Shown piece by piece: positions 1 to 9,334 of a stretch of 64,000 nt of DNA. The position numbers were made by a program, and so were the translations under genes. Origin of the DNA: Rhodoplanes serenus (lineage in GTDB: Bacteria; Pseudomonadota; Alphaproteobacteria; Rhizobiales; Xanthobacteraceae). Below the pieces are notes generated by a model, which worked only from the letters and a program-made list of their open reading frames with translations, searched no databases and was not told the origin of the DNA. The stretch covers positions 248,001 to 312,000 of the forward strand of contig WNKV01000004.1 in assembly GCA_009720755.1 (NCBI GenBank), read 5' to 3'. Every line of letters begins with the position of its first letter. Positions within the stretch are counted from its first letter, which is position 1.

Positions 1-552
1 CTGCACCAGGAACAGCATCACGGCCCGCTCGCCGGCCGCGACCCGTCCGGCCAGCTCGTCGAGATGGCGGGAGCCGCGGGTCGTGCGGGCGTCCGGGAAC
101 TCGGCGAGCCCGGGCCGCCGCATCAGGGTCACGCTCTTGATCTCGACCCAGCAGGGCGGCCGGCCGGGCCCCTCCAGCAGCAGGTCGCAGCGCGACGCCG
201 CCCCGTAGCGCACCTCGCGCCGCAGCCCCGGGTAGCCGGCGAGCGCCGGGAGCTGCCCGGCCAGAATGGCGGCCGCCACGATCCCGTTGGGATGCGCCGT
301 GTTGACCCCGACCAGCTCCAGCCCGGCGCCGAGGTCGACCTCGACCAGCTCCCACGACCACGGAAGCTTGCGGCCCGGCTTGTCGGAGCGCGACAGCCAC
401 ACCCGGACGCCGGGCGCCGCCAGGCCCAGCATGCTGCCCGGATTGGCCACATGGGCGGTCACGACGATTCCGTCGGGCAATGCGACGTCGGCCAGGAACC
501 GCTTGTAGCGGCGCACCAGCGTGGCCGGGATCAGGGGGGCAGGGAAGCGCAT
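1..552 (-). CDS. sfsA: Sugar fermentation stimulation protein SfsA homologue, 3' part cut by window edge
   Basis: The first 184 codons are present; the C-terminal end lies beyond the left edge. The protein starts MRFPAPL and reads through motifs typical of Sfs[11 protein letters not shown] near the N-terminus, ANPGSMLGL at about residues 38-46, VGVNTAHPN at about 84-92, and [10 protein letters not shown] with the catalytic-type acidic residue and lysine of its nuclease-like fold. SfsA was named for effects on maltose metabolism in E. coli; the family binds DNA, and its molecular role in alphaproteobacteria is not settled. No other start fits the family N-terminus as well. Identification is confident; function is family knowledge only. 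Confidence 0.9.
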   Translation of the reverse strand, partial: MRFPAPLIPATLVRRYKRFLADVALPDGIVVTAHVANPGSMLGLAAPGVRVWLSRSDKPGRKLPWSWELVEVDLGAGLELVGVNTAHPNGIVAAAILAGQLPALAGYPGLRREVRYGAASRCDLLLEGPGRPPCWVEIKSVTLMRRPGLAEFPDARTTRGSRHLDELAGRVAAGERAVMLFLVQ

Positions 553-1227
553 GGTAATTCCGGACCCGGACGATCCCCTCGACGAATGATCGGCTCGAAG
601 GACGACCGAGGCGGGGCGGTCGCGTAGAAGGGGCGATTCGGCCGCCACGACTGGCGCCGGGGCGCGCCGGATGCGGCGTGGAGTCGCGAGGATACTCCGA
701 AAGGGGTTTACACGGACTAGTCGTTCTCGTGACGGAACCGTGTCATAGTGGAACGTCACTGCGTCGCGGTCCACCCGACCGCACCCGGCGCCTCGGGTCG
801 CGGATCGGCTCACGCGAGCTGCTCGGCACGAGCTGCTCGGTGAGGGACATGGATCGTCTGCGCGGGCACGGGGCAGCGGCGCGTCGCGCCGCCGGCAAGG
901 GAGGGCCGACCGCGACCGGACGAGCCGATCGATCTCGATACGAGACCAAGTGCTTCACCCATCGATTTTCATTGCCCGACCTGCCGTCCACCGTGGACCG
1001 CGACGACTCGTAGCGTGACGACCTTTAACGTGACGACTTGGACCATGATGATCTGCACCCTGATGACTTGAGCTGCGGCGTCTCGGCCGTTGGGACTCGG
1101 ACCGTGGCGGCCCCGGCCGCGAGCGGCGAGGCTCCACCGGACGGCGCGTCCACGGTTCGCCGGTTGCGGCCCGGTGCTTTTCGGTTCGGTGGTCGGACGG
1201 GTCAGGGCACCATTCTGTAGAGCCGAG
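553..1227. other. Intergenic region between sfsA and the solute-binding-fold gene
   Basis: About 675 bases without a convincing gene. Open frames here (for example one at 678-1013) are Arg/Ser/Gly-rich, look like no protein family and have no good ribosome-binding site. The right part holds the 15-bp tandem repeat listed separately (1000-1074). The two flanking genes are divergent, so promoters for both should lie here, but I cannot place them with confidence. Confidence 0.6.
1000..1074. repeat. Degenerate 15-bp direct tandem repeat, five copies
   Basis: Five head-to-tail 15-base units start at 1000, 1015, 1030, 1045 and 1060. The best unit reads GTGACGACTTGGACC; all five keep the core TGAYGAYYT with scattered changes (the first begins GCGACGACTCG). 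The array lies about 155 bases upstream of the next plus-strand start codon. There are no conserved unit-spacer boundaries, so it is not a CRISPR. Confidence 0.75.
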
Positions 1228-2061
1228 ATGAATTGCAACGAAAGGGCCGACCTGACGGGCAGCCGAATGCTGCCGACCACCACCGCGGCCGATCTGCTCG
1301 CGCAGGCCACCGGCGCCGGCGAGCCGACCGCGGTCGACGAGCTGGTCCCGACCGGCCGCCTGCGTGCCGCCATGGTGGTCGGCCTCGCGCCCTCCGCCTT
1401 CGCGGCGGTGCGCGATCCGGAGAGTGGCGGCCTGCGCGGCGTGCCGGTTATGCTGTTCCAGGCGCTGGCCGATTCGCTCGCCCTGCCGCTCGACATCGTG
1501 CCGTTTCTCGGGGTCGGCGAGATCGAGCTGACGGCGGGCTGCGGCATGTGGGACGTCACCCTGCTGCCGGCCGACGACGAGCGCCGCAGGGCGGTCACCT
1601 TCGGCGCCGCCTATCACATTCTCAATTGCGCCTACCTGGTCCCGGCCGGATCGCCCGTCAAGCGGGTGGGCGACGCCGATGCGCCGGGCGTACGGATCGT
1701 CGGGCTGGCCGGCGGGGCCGCCCTGCGCGGCTCGCTGCGCGCCTCGCCGCGCGCCACCCACATCACGGTCGCCAGTCCCGACGACGCCGTCGCTCTCATG
1801 CATGGCGGCAGCGCCGACGTGATCGCGCTCGGCCGCGAATCGCTCCGCGCCGTCGCCTCGCTGATCGAGGGCTCGCGCATTCTCGACGGCGCGTTCTTCA
1901 CCACCACCACGGCGGTGGCGGTGCCCAGGGGGCGGCTGCGGGCGGTTGGGCTGGTCAGCGCCTTCGTCGAGGACGCGAAGGCGTCCGGGCTGGTGCGCCG
2001 GGCGCTCGACGAGCTCGGCCTGCCGGACGCGCCGGTGGCGCCTGCCGGCGCGTATCCGTAA
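1228..2061 (+). CDS. Solute-binding-protein-fold (SBP_bac_3-like) protein without signal peptide
   Basis: 277 residues. From about residue 36 the sequence follows the type 3 extracellular solute-binding fold: VPTGRLRAAM opening the first lobe, RDPESGGLRGVPV, then WDVTLLPADDERRRAVTFG (the usual position of the residues lining the ligand cleft), AYLVPAGSP before the hinge, and FVEDAKASGLVRRAL at the end. There is no recognisable signal peptide or lipobox, so the product may be cytoplasmic or use an atypical export route. No ABC permease or ATPase gene is adjacent. The start at 1228 follows GAGCCGAG; an in-frame ATG at 1267 is equally possible. Fold assignment is fairly sure; ligand unknown. Confidence 0.7.
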   Translation: MNCNERADLTGSRMLPTTTAADLLAQATGAGEPTAVDELVPTGRLRAAMVVGLAPSAFAAVRDPESGGLRGVPVMLFQALADSLALPLDIVPFLGVGEIELTAGCGMWDVTLLPADDERRRAVTFGAAYHILNCAYLVPAGSPVKRVGDADAPGVRIVGLAGGAALRGSLRASPRATHITVASPDDAVALMHGGSADVIALGRESLRAVASLIEGSRILDGAFFTTTTAVAVPRGRLRAVGLVSAFVEDAKASGLVRRALDELGLPDAPVAPAGAYP

Positions 2062-2100
2062 CGCGGCCGCGCCGGCCGCGCGTTGCGCCAGTCGCGGGGC

Positions 2101-3117
2101 CTACAGGGCCAGCAGCCCGGCGGCGCCGTCCTCGGTGCCGAAGCCGAGCCGGCTGCCGGCTGCCGTCCAGGCGAGGGCCGAGACCGGCGCGGCGCCGGGC
2201 CGGCGGACGACGATCTCGGCGCCATCCTCCAGCCGCGTCAGCAGCACCATGCCGTTGGCATAGCCGACGGCCGCCACCGGCTCGGCCGGATGGCAGGCCA
2301 CCGCCGTCACCAGCGAGTCGGTCGGCGCCAGCAGGCGCGGCTGCTGGCCCATCGGACCGTCCTTGCCGGCGAACGGCCAGATCACCAGCGTGTCGGCGCC
2401 CGCGGTGGCCAATGCGCGGCCATCGCCGGTCCACGACATCGAGCGCACCTTGTTGGCGTAGCCGGACATCCGCATGTGCTTGCCGTCGGCGAGCCGCCAG
2501 CCGTGCAGGGTGGGCTCCTGCATGGCGGTGACCAGGAAGCGGCCGTCGGGGCTGAAGGTGACGGCGAGATGCGAGCCCTTCCACTCCAGCCGCTCGGGCG
2601 GCGCCGCCGCGTTGGGGAACCACAGGGAGGCGCCGTTGTAGTGCGCGATCGCGAGTCGCAGGCCCTTGGGCGCGAAGGCGAGGCCGCCGACCGTCGAGGT
2701 CACCTCGGTGGAGCGCAGCTCGCCCTTGGCGGGCTTCACGAACACCTGCTTGCCGGCCGACCAAGCGACGACGCCGTCACGATGCACCGCCACCTGGTCG
2801 ATCCAGCGCCGCTTCGGATCGGTGGCGATCTCGGTCGCGGTGCCGTCCGCCGCGGTGGAGACGATGCGGCCGTCGTCGCCGCCGGTGACGAGCCGCGTGT
2901 CGTCGGCGGCCGCCGACAGGATGCCGCCGCGATGCGCCGTGACGTGCCGCTCGGTGCCGGCCGGATCGACCAGCAGCACGGTCTCCTCGCCGAGCGCGAA
3001 GGCGGCGGTCTCGCGGCCCTTGGGTCCGAGAAACGCGATCGCCACCACGGGACCGCCGGCCGCGATCGTGTGGGTGCGATCGGCCAGCGAGGCGGACGGG
3101 GATGTGGTGTCGGTCAT
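2101..3117 (-). CDS. WD40-repeat protein
   Basis: 338 residues with repeated WD40-like blades, for example HRGGILSAAADDTRLVTGGDDG, LAVTFSPDGRFLVTAMQEPTLHGW and VRSMSWTGDGRALATAGADTLVIW, adding up to a likely seven-bladed propeller. No signal peptide or membrane segment is visible, so it is probably cytoplasmic. It lies 7 bases downstream of the COG0523 GTPase gene on the same strand and is likely cotranscribed. The pairing suggests a scaffold or metal-trafficking partner for that GTPase, which is inference from position. Propellers of this kind have no enzymatic motif to read a function from. Confidence 0.85.
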   Translation of the reverse strand: MTDTTSPSASLADRTHTIAAGGPVVAIAFLGPKGRETAAFALGEETVLLVDPAGTERHVTAHRGGILSAAADDTRLVTGGDDGRIVSTAADGTATEIATDPKRRWIDQVAVHRDGVVAWSAGKQVFVKPAKGELRSTEVTSTVGGLAFAPKGLRLAIAHYNGASLWFPNAAAPPERLEWKGSHLAVTFSPDGRFLVTAMQEPTLHGWRLADGKHMRMSGYANKVRSMSWTGDGRALATAGADTLVIWPFAGKDGPMGQQPRLLAPTDSLVTAVACHPAEPVAAVGYANGMVLLTRLEDGAEIVVRRPGAAPVSALAWTAAGSRLGFGTEDGAAGLLAL

Positions 3118-3124
3118 CGCGGGC

Positions 3125-4195
3125 TCACGCCTTGCTCGCCTCGAAGCCCGTCCTGATCAGCTCCACCGGCAGCTCGCGGCCGATGAACACCAGGCGGCTG
3201 CGGCGTTCCTCGTCGTCGCGCCAGGGGCGCTGGTGATCGCCGTCGAGAATCATGTGGACGCCCTGGAACACGAAGCGGTCGGGGTCGTCCTTGAACGCCA
3301 GGATGCCCTTGCAGCGCAAGATCTTCGGGCCTTCCTCCGCGACCAGCTTCTGAATCCAGGGAAAGAACTTCTCCGGGTCGAGCGGCTGCGTCGTGTCGAG
3401 GGCGAGCGACTGGATGTGCTCGTCGTGATAGTGCTTCAGGCCGCCCTGGCCGGCGTCGTGATCATGACCGTGGTGATGATCGTGATCGTGGCCATGCCCG
3501 TGATCATGATGATGGTCATGATCGTGATCATGATGATGGCCGTGGCCGTCGGTCTCCAGGAAGGCCGGCTCGATCTCCAGGATACGGTCGAGATCGAAGG
3601 CGTTGCGCCCCAAGACCTCGCCGATCGGGATGCCGCAGCGCTCGGTGCGGTGGAGCCTGGCGTAGGGATTGATGGCGCGCACATGGGCCTCGACGTCGGC
3701 GAGCGCGTCGGCGTCGACGAGGTCGGTCTTGTTGAGCAGGATGACGTCCGCGAAGGCGATCTGGTTCTTCGCCTCGGGGGCGTCCTCCAGGCGGTCGCGC
3801 AGCCATTTGGCGTCGGCGACGGTGACCACGGCGTCGAGCTTGGCGGCGCGGCCCACATCGGCGTCGACGAAGAAGGTCTGCGCCACCGGGGCCGGGTCGG
3901 CGAGGCCGGTGGTCTCCACCACGATGGCGTCAAACTTGCCGCGCCGCCGCATCAGGCCCTCGATGATGCGGATGAGGTCGCCCCGCACCGTGCAGCACAG
4001 GCAGCCGTTGTTCATCTCGAACACCTCCTCGTCGGCCGAGACGACGAGGTCGTTGTCGATGCCGATCTCGCCGAACTCGTTGACGATGACGGCGAAGCGG
4101 TAGCCGTGCGGCTCCGACAGGATGCGGTTGAGAAGGGTGGTCTTGCCCGCACCGAGGTAGCCGGTGAGGACCGTCACGGGGATCTTTTCGGTCAT
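3125..4195 (-). CDS. COG0523 (CobW/Zng1-type) metallochaperone GTPase with His-rich loop
   Basis: 356 residues. The Walker A motif GYLGAGKTT is at residues 12-20, the metal-binding CxCC motif (NGCLCC, cysteines 65, 67, 68) follows, ETTGLADP at 94-101 is the switch/Walker B region, and NKTDL at about 155-159 gives guanine specificity. Residues 217-247 are an almost pure His/Asp stretch, typical of members handling zinc or another divalent metal. The C-terminal CobW domain contains the expected RLVFIGREL strand. No cobalamin genes are nearby, so a cobalt-specific CobW role is not supported; zinc transfer or zinc-limitation response is the better inference. No Zur box was recognised upstream. 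Confidence 0.9.
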   Translation of the reverse strand: MTEKIPVTVLTGYLGAGKTTLLNRILSEPHGYRFAVIVNEFGEIGIDNDLVVSADEEVFEMNNGCLCCTVRGDLIRIIEGLMRRRGKFDAIVVETTGLADPAPVAQTFFVDADVGRAAKLDAVVTVADAKWLRDRLEDAPEAKNQIAFADVILLNKTDLVDADALADVEAHVRAINPYARLHRTERCGIPIGEVLGRNAFDLDRILEIEPAFLETDGHGHHHDHDHDHHHDHGHGHDHDHHHGHDHDAGQGGLKHYHDEHIQSLALDTTQPLDPEKFFPWIQKLVAEEGPKILRCKGILAFKDDPDRFVFQGVHMILDGDHQRPWRDDEERRSRLVFIGRELPVELIRTGFEASKA

Positions 4196-4294
4196 GGATG
4201 GCTCCGTTCGGCCCCTATATAGGCGCGCGGGGGTCGGCGAGGGAACCCCGGCGAGGCTCGGCCCGCCGCCGCCATCCGCCGGCGGCGCGACGGG

Positions 4295-6316
4295 CTACGC
4301 CGGGTGCCGCTCCGCCCGGCCGGCGATGAGCCGCGCGATGGTGGCGGCGAGCTCGGCCTGCTGGAACGGCTTCGGCAGCAGCGGCAGGTCCGCCATGGCG
4401 TTGCCGGTCAGGCTGGCATAGCCGGTGGCGAGCAGGATCGGCAGATCGGGGTGGCGGGCCCGGATCTCGCGGGCGAGCTCGGCCCCGTTCATCGCCGGCA
4501 TCAGGAAGTCGGTGATGACGAGATCCGGACAGGCTCCGTCGGACAATCTCTCCAGGCAGGCGAGCGCCTGGGCGCCGGAGCCCGCCTCGATCACCCGATG
4601 GCCGAGATCGGTCAGCATGCCGGCCGTGGTGGTTCGCACCAGCGCCTCGTCGTCGACCAGCAGGATGGTCACCGGCCGGCTGCGCACCGGCTCGTCCCGG
4701 GCCGACGGGGTCGGCGTCTCGGCCTGCTCGCTCGCCACCGGCAGCCAGATCTCGGCCCGGGTGCCGGCGCCCGGCGTGCTCGCCAGCGTCAGCGTGCCGC
4801 CCGACTGGGCCGCCAGCCCGTGCACCATCGACAGACCGAGCCCGGTGCCCTTGCCGACCTCCTTGGTCGAGTAGAACGGCTCGATGGCGCGGGCCAGCAC
4901 CGCGGCGCTCATGCCGGTCCCGGTGTCGGAGACCGCGACGCGCAGGAAGTCGCCGTGGCGCAAGCCCGACGGGTGGTCGCGACCGACCCTCTCGCAATCG
5001 ACCGCGATGGTGAGCGTGCCGCCGTCCGGCATGGCGTCGCGGGCGTTCACGGCGAGATTGAGAAGCGCCAGCTCGAGCTGGGTCGGATCGACCCGGGCGG
5101 CCGGCAGGTCCGCCGGCACGGCGACCTCGAGCTGGATCTGCGGGCCGATCGAGCGGCCGACGAAGTCGCGCATGCCTTCGACCAGACGCCCGACATCGAC
5201 CGGCCGCGGCTCCAGCACCTGGCGGCGCGCGAAGGCGAGCAGCCGCTGCACCAGCGTCTTGGCCCGCTCGGCGCCCTGAAGGGCGCCGGCGATCAGGCGC
5301 TGGGCGCGGTCGTTGTCGCCGAGCCGGCGGCGCAGAAGATCGAGATTGCCGATGATCGGGGTCAGCAGATTGTTGAAGTCGTGCGCGAAGCCGCCGGTGA
5401 GGTGGCCGATGGTCTCCAGCTTCTGCGCCTCGTGCAGCTTGGCGAGCATCGCCTCGCGCTCGGTGATGGCATCGACGACGCGCTGCTCCAGCGTCTCGTT
5501 GAGGCGGCGCAGCGCCGCCTCCGCCTCGCGCTGCGCCGTCACGTCGGTGTTGGTGCCGAACCAGCGGACGATATGGCCGTCGGCGTCGCGGATCGGCCGC
5601 GCCCGCGACAGGAACCAGCGATAGTCGCCATCGACGCCGCGCAGCGGGAAGGTGTCCTCCCACGGCTCCCCGGTCTCGACGCAACGGCGAAACTCACGCA
5701 GCACGCGGTCGAGATGATCGGGATGATGGACGCACTGCCAGCCCCAGCCTCGCACGGTCTCGAAGGTCGTGCCGGTGTAGTCGAACCAGCGCCTGTTGTA
5801 CCAGTAGATCGAGCCGGAGGCGTCCGCCATCCAGGCGAACTGGTGGATGTTGTCGGCGAGCGTGCGAAACTGCTCCTCGCTGGCGCGCAGCGCCGCCTCG
5901 GCCCGCAGCCGCTCGACCCGCTCCGACGCCTCGGCCAGCGCCCGGCGCACCACCGCGGGCAGCCGCTCCAGCCGCTGCTTGACCACATAGTCGGTGGCGC
6001 CGTGGCGCATCGCCTCGACGGCGAGCTCCTCGCCGAAGGCGCCCGACACGAAGATGAAGGGCAGCGCCGGCGCCCGTGCCCGCGCGATCGCCAGCGCCGC
6101 GACGCCATCGAAGTCCGGAAGCTGATGGTCGGCGAGCACGATGTCGTAGCCACCGGAGGCGAGCGCCTCGGTGTAGTCGACCCGCGTCCACACCCGATCG
6201 ATCCGACAGTCGAGCCCGCCGAGGCGCAGGAACTCGCGCACCAGCCCGGCATCGAGCGTGTCGTCCTCCAGATGCAGAACCCGCACGACCCGTTCGGTCT
6301 CGCGCCCGCCGATCAC
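4295..6316 (-). CDS. Hybrid sensor histidine kinase: REC-PAS-HisKA-HATPase-REC
   Basis: 673 residues, no membrane segment. An N-terminal receiver domain (about 11-125) has phospho-acceptor Asp63 in LADHQLPDFDG. A PAS/PAC domain spans about 145-265 (YWYNRRWFDYTG, WFGTNTDVTAQREAE). A coiled linker leads to the H-box GGFAHDFNN with His312; the N-box (LAVNARD), G1 (SDTGTGMS) and G2 (GKGTGLGLS) motifs complete a catalytic domain ending near 525. A C-terminal receiver (about 550-665) has Asp603 in ITDFLMPAMNG. The start overlaps the stop of the upstream single-domain response regulator by 4 bases (ATGA), so the two are translationally coupled. Together with the bacteriophytochrome gene upstream, it probably forms a multi-step phosphorelay; no DNA-binding output is encoded in the operon. 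Confidence 0.93.
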   Translation of the reverse strand: MIGGRETERVVRVLHLEDDTLDAGLVREFLRLGGLDCRIDRVWTRVDYTEALASGGYDIVLADHQLPDFDGVAALAIARARAPALPFIFVSGAFGEELAVEAMRHGATDYVVKQRLERLPAVVRRALAEASERVERLRAEAALRASEEQFRTLADNIHQFAWMADASGSIYWYNRRWFDYTGTTFETVRGWGWQCVHHPDHLDRVLREFRRCVETGEPWEDTFPLRGVDGDYRWFLSRARPIRDADGHIVRWFGTNTDVTAQREAEAALRRLNETLEQRVVDAITEREAMLAKLHEAQKLETIGHLTGGFAHDFNNLLTPIIGNLDLLRRRLGDNDRAQRLIAGALQGAERAKTLVQRLLAFARRQVLEPRPVDVGRLVEGMRDFVGRSIGPQIQLEVAVPADLPAARVDPTQLELALLNLAVNARDAMPDGGTLTIAVDCERVGRDHPSGLRHGDFLRVAVSDTGTGMSAAVLARAIEPFYSTKEVGKGTGLGLSMVHGLAAQSGGTLTLASTPGAGTRAEIWLPVASEQAETPTPSARDEPVRSRPVTILLVDDEALVRTTTAGMLTDLGHRVIEAGSGAQALACLERLSDGACPDLVITDFLMPAMNGAELAREIRARHPDLPILLATGYASLTGNAMADLPLLPKPFQQAELAATIARLIAGRAERHPA

Positions 6317-6774
6317 GATCCCCCCGTCGGGCTGCTGCCGAGCGGGGGCGGCTCGTTGAGCACCGCCCGGAACATGCCGAGATCACGGATCGCCTGGAAG
6401 AACTGCTCGAATCCCACCGGCTTCACCACGAAGGCGTTGACCCCCAGGCTGTAGCTCCGGAGCAGGTCGCGCTCCTCGCGCGACGAGGTCAGCATGACGA
6501 CCGGCGTGTGGCGCAGCGCCGGATCGCGCTTGATCTGCTCCAGCACTTCGAGCCCGTCGATCTTGGGCAGCTTGAGATCCAGGAGCACCACCACCGGATC
6601 GGCGGTGTTGCGGCTCACATAGGCCCCGCGCGCGAACATGTAGTCGAGCGCCTCGGCGCCGTCGCGGGCGATCACCACGCCATTGGCGAGCTGGCACTGC
6701 TCGAGTGCCGCCAAGGTCAGCTCGATGTCCTTGGGGCTGTCTTCGACCAGCAGGATGGGTTTCAGGTCGGCCAT
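6313..6774 (-). CDS. Single-domain response regulator (phytochrome-associated, Rcp1-like)
   Basis: 153 residues, a stand-alone receiver: acidic pocket VEDSPKD at 10-16, phospho-acceptor Asp66 in LLDLKLPKIDG, Thr/Ser at MLTSS (94-98), and Lys118 in VVKPVGF. The long insertion between helix 2 and strand 3, and the SLGVNAFVVKPVGFEQF signature, are typical of regulators encoded next to phytochrome kinases. It starts 10 bases after the bacteriophytochrome stop and overlaps the hybrid kinase start by 4 bases. It has no output domain, so it likely shuttles phosphate between the phytochrome kinase and the hybrid kinase. Confidence 0.93.
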   Translation of the reverse strand: MADLKPILLVEDSPKDIELTLAALEQCQLANGVVIARDGAEALDYMFARGAYVSRNTADPVVVLLDLKLPKIDGLEVLEQIKRDPALRHTPVVMLTSSREERDLLRSYSLGVNAFVVKPVGFEQFFQAIRDLGMFRAVLNEPPPLGSSPTGGS

Positions 6775-6784
6775 GCAATCAGCC

Positions 6785-9064
6785 TCATCGTTTCGGTAAC
6801 GCGAAGAAGAGGGTGGCACCGCCGTCGACACGTCCCTCCGCCCACACCCGGCCGCCGTGCCGCTCGGCGATCCGCTTCACGTTGGCGAGGCCGATCCCCG
6901 TTCCCTCGAACTCCTCGGCCCGGTGCAGCCGCTGGAACACACCGAACAGCTTGCCCACATAGGCCATGTCGAAGCCGGCGCCGTTGTCACGCACCCGGTA
7001 GATGGTCTCGTCGGGCGTCTCGGTGGCGGCGATCTCGATCACGGCCGGGTCACGATCGCGCGAGAATTTCACCGCGTTCTCGATCAGGTTCTGCATCGCC
7101 AGCCGGATCATCATCGGGTCGGCCCGCGCCTCGGGCAGCGGTGCGACATGCCATTCGACGCGCCGGCCGTGGGTGTCCGCCTCGGTGCGCCGGCGCAGGT
7201 CGGCGACCAGCGCGTTCATGTCGATGGTCACGGGAGTGAGCGCGGCGCGCCCCATCTGCGAGAAGCTGAGCAGATCGTCGACCAGCTCGCCGGCCGAGAT
7301 CGCCGACTCGACGATGGTGTCGATGTAGCGGTTGCCGCGCTCGCTCAGCTTGTCGCCCTCGAACTTCTTGAGGAGCTGCGCGTAGCCGACGATGTGGCGG
7401 AACGGCGCCCGCAGGTCGTGACTGACCGAGTAGGAGAACGCCTCCAGCTCCTTGTTGATGGCGGTGAGCCGGTCGGAGAGCGCCGCGGTCTCCTCCGCCT
7501 TGCGCAGCACGATATCGATGATGGCGGTGCGCAGCTCGACGACGGCGTCGATCTCGGCCGGCTGCCACGGCGGCGCACGCAGCCGCACCGTCTCCTGCCA
7601 GGCGGCGAACGACCGGCGCGGATGCAGCCGCTGCCCGTCGGCGGACGGCTCGGCGTGGCGGCGCGGGTCACCGCCCCAGGTCACCGTGCGCAGCACCTCG
7701 GGCCGGAACCACAGCACGAAGCTGTCGTGGATCTGCGAGATCGAGATGGCGAGCACGCCGCTCGCCGTGTCCTTCAGGGCCTCGCCACCCGGCATGGTGT
7801 CGGCCAGGCTGTCGGTCGCCGTCACGTCCAGGCGCTCGCGGTCGGCCAGCCACGCGACGATCCGCAGCACGTCGCGCTCCGACGGCGTCGCGCCGAGACG
7901 AAGGACGGTGCCGCCCGCCACCACGGCGGCCCCGGTGGCACCGGCGAGCGCCAGCAGGTCCTCCTCGGACTCCACCAGGCCATCGACGTGATGCTCGGCC
8001 GCCGCCATCCGGGTCAGCAGGCGGTTGTGCACCGCCCGCAACATGTTGCGCCGGTCGGCCGTGGCCGACGCCTCGGTGGCGGCGAGCTGGAGCGACAGTA
8101 CCTGCCCGATGAAGTCGCAGGCGGTGCGGACGTGATACGGCACCGAGACGGGCTCGCGGTTGTGGCAGGCGATCAGCCCCCACAGCCGGTCACCGCGCAT
8201 CAGCGAGATCGACATCGAAGCGCCGGTGCCCATGTTGCGCATGTATTCCAGGTGCACGGGAGAGACGCTGCGCAGCACCGAGAAAGCCAGGTCGATGGGG
8301 CGGCCGGTGAGTGGGTTTTCGGCCGGCACGATCGGGGTCGGCGCATAGCTGGCGGCGGCGATCAGCCGCAGGCGGTTGAGGCGGTAGAGCTCGCGCGCCT
8401 GCGCCGGGATGTCGGCGGCCGGGAAGCGCAGGCCCAGATAGGACGGCAGCCGTTCGTTGCGGTCCTCGGCCAGCACCTCGCCGTTCCAGTCGGCGTCGAA
8501 GCGGTAGATCAGCACGCGGTCGAGGCCGGTGATGCGGCGCACCGCGCGGGCTGCGAGCGCCGACAGGGCCGCGATGTCGCCGATCCGGTGGATCTCGTCG
8601 ATCAGCTCGCGGACGTGCGGATACACCTCGTCGAAGGAGCCCGGCTCGCCGACGAGCGCACGCTCGAGCTCGATCACCAGGGCGCCGTCGCTCCGGTGGC
8701 CCAGCAGGTGGTGCACGGCGTCGCCGGTGCGCGTCATTCCCAGATGGGTGACGCCGGTCTCCGGCAGGCGAGCCGGCAGGTCGCGGATCAGCGGCGCCGC
8801 ACTGGTCGGCAGCACGTCGACGAGACGCTGGCCCAGCGGATCACCGGCGACCGCCGCGACGCCGCCCGGCCCGACGGCCGCCTGCACCACCCGCAGGGTC
8901 TCGGGATCGACCACCAGCAGGGCGCCGTGCGGCTGGATGCTGCCGGGCACATGGATCGGCTCGGCCGCACAGTCGGCCGCGCTGGCGCCTGGGGGCAGCG
9001 CGGTGGCCGAGTCCGGCGTTACCGCGCCGGCCACGCCTGCGGCATGCTCGGGCGGCGCGCTCAT
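6785..9064 (-). CDS. bphP: Bacteriophytochrome histidine kinase (PAS-GAF-PHY-HisKA-HATPase)
   Basis: 759 residues. Cys32, in DCAAEPIHVPGSIQPHG, sits where bacteriophytochromes attach biliverdin. The GAF domain carries FPAADIPAQAR (Asp218-Ile219-Pro220, the DIP motif) and YRFD at 187-190. The PHY domain has the tongue motif PRRSF at 482-486. The kinase part has the H-box SVSHDLRAPF with His549, the N-box NLIENAVKFS (659-668), and G boxes DNGAGFD and GTGIGLANV. All key photosensory residues are therefore present, implying a functional red/far-red photoreceptor kinase. The start was placed at MSAPPEH because longer frames add unrelated Arg/Pro-rich sequence. Downstream in the same operon are the response regulator and hybrid kinase; the heme oxygenase that would supply biliverdin is just upstream on the same strand. 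Confidence 0.95.
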   Translation of the reverse strand: MSAPPEHAAGVAGAVTPDSATALPPGASAADCAAEPIHVPGSIQPHGALLVVDPETLRVVQAAVGPGGVAAVAGDPLGQRLVDVLPTSAAPLIRDLPARLPETGVTHLGMTRTGDAVHHLLGHRSDGALVIELERALVGEPGSFDEVYPHVRELIDEIHRIGDIAALSALAARAVRRITGLDRVLIYRFDADWNGEVLAEDRNERLPSYLGLRFPAADIPAQARELYRLNRLRLIAAASYAPTPIVPAENPLTGRPIDLAFSVLRSVSPVHLEYMRNMGTGASMSISLMRGDRLWGLIACHNREPVSVPYHVRTACDFIGQVLSLQLAATEASATADRRNMLRAVHNRLLTRMAAAEHHVDGLVESEEDLLALAGATGAAVVAGGTVLRLGATPSERDVLRIVAWLADRERLDVTATDSLADTMPGGEALKDTASGVLAISISQIHDSFVLWFRPEVLRTVTWGGDPRRHAEPSADGQRLHPRRSFAAWQETVRLRAPPWQPAEIDAVVELRTAIIDIVLRKAEETAALSDRLTAINKELEAFSYSVSHDLRAPFRHIVGYAQLLKKFEGDKLSERGNRYIDTIVESAISAGELVDDLLSFSQMGRAALTPVTIDMNALVADLRRRTEADTHGRRVEWHVAPLPEARADPMMIRLAMQNLIENAVKFSRDRDPAVIEIAATETPDETIYRVRDNGAGFDMAYVGKLFGVFQRLHRAEEFEGTGIGLANVKRIAERHGGRVWAEGRVDGGATLFFALPKR

Positions 9065-9334
9065 GGACACCTCGTGAGCACCGCGGTCGTCCACGCGCGA
9101 GAGGTCGCAGACCCGACGGAGCCAGGACAGGGGCGGCGGGAGCAGTCGACCGGCCAGCCGAGTGGACGGAGCACCAAGACGAGCACGAGACCCTCGGGGG
9201 TATTCAAGAACCGCAATGATGCGCCACGAGGTCGACCGCGGCGGCGGAGAGAACGTCACTGATATGTCGTAACTATTCGCGGCCGCAGCGGTTCCGACCG
9301 AGGTGTGGGGATAAGACGACGCAGAGACGCAGCC

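Noticed and set aside
678-1013. 111-codon plus-strand frame upstream of the solute-binding-fold gene
   Set aside because: Arg/Ser/Gly-rich, no family resemblance, no ribosome-binding site, and its end runs into a tandem repeat. Open frames by chance are common in DNA this GC-rich.
3436-3933. Ile/Thr/Met-rich antisense-frame ORFs around the His-rich region of the COG0523 gene
   Set aside because: They are frame shadows of the CAT/CAC-repeat encoding the His tract, not genes.
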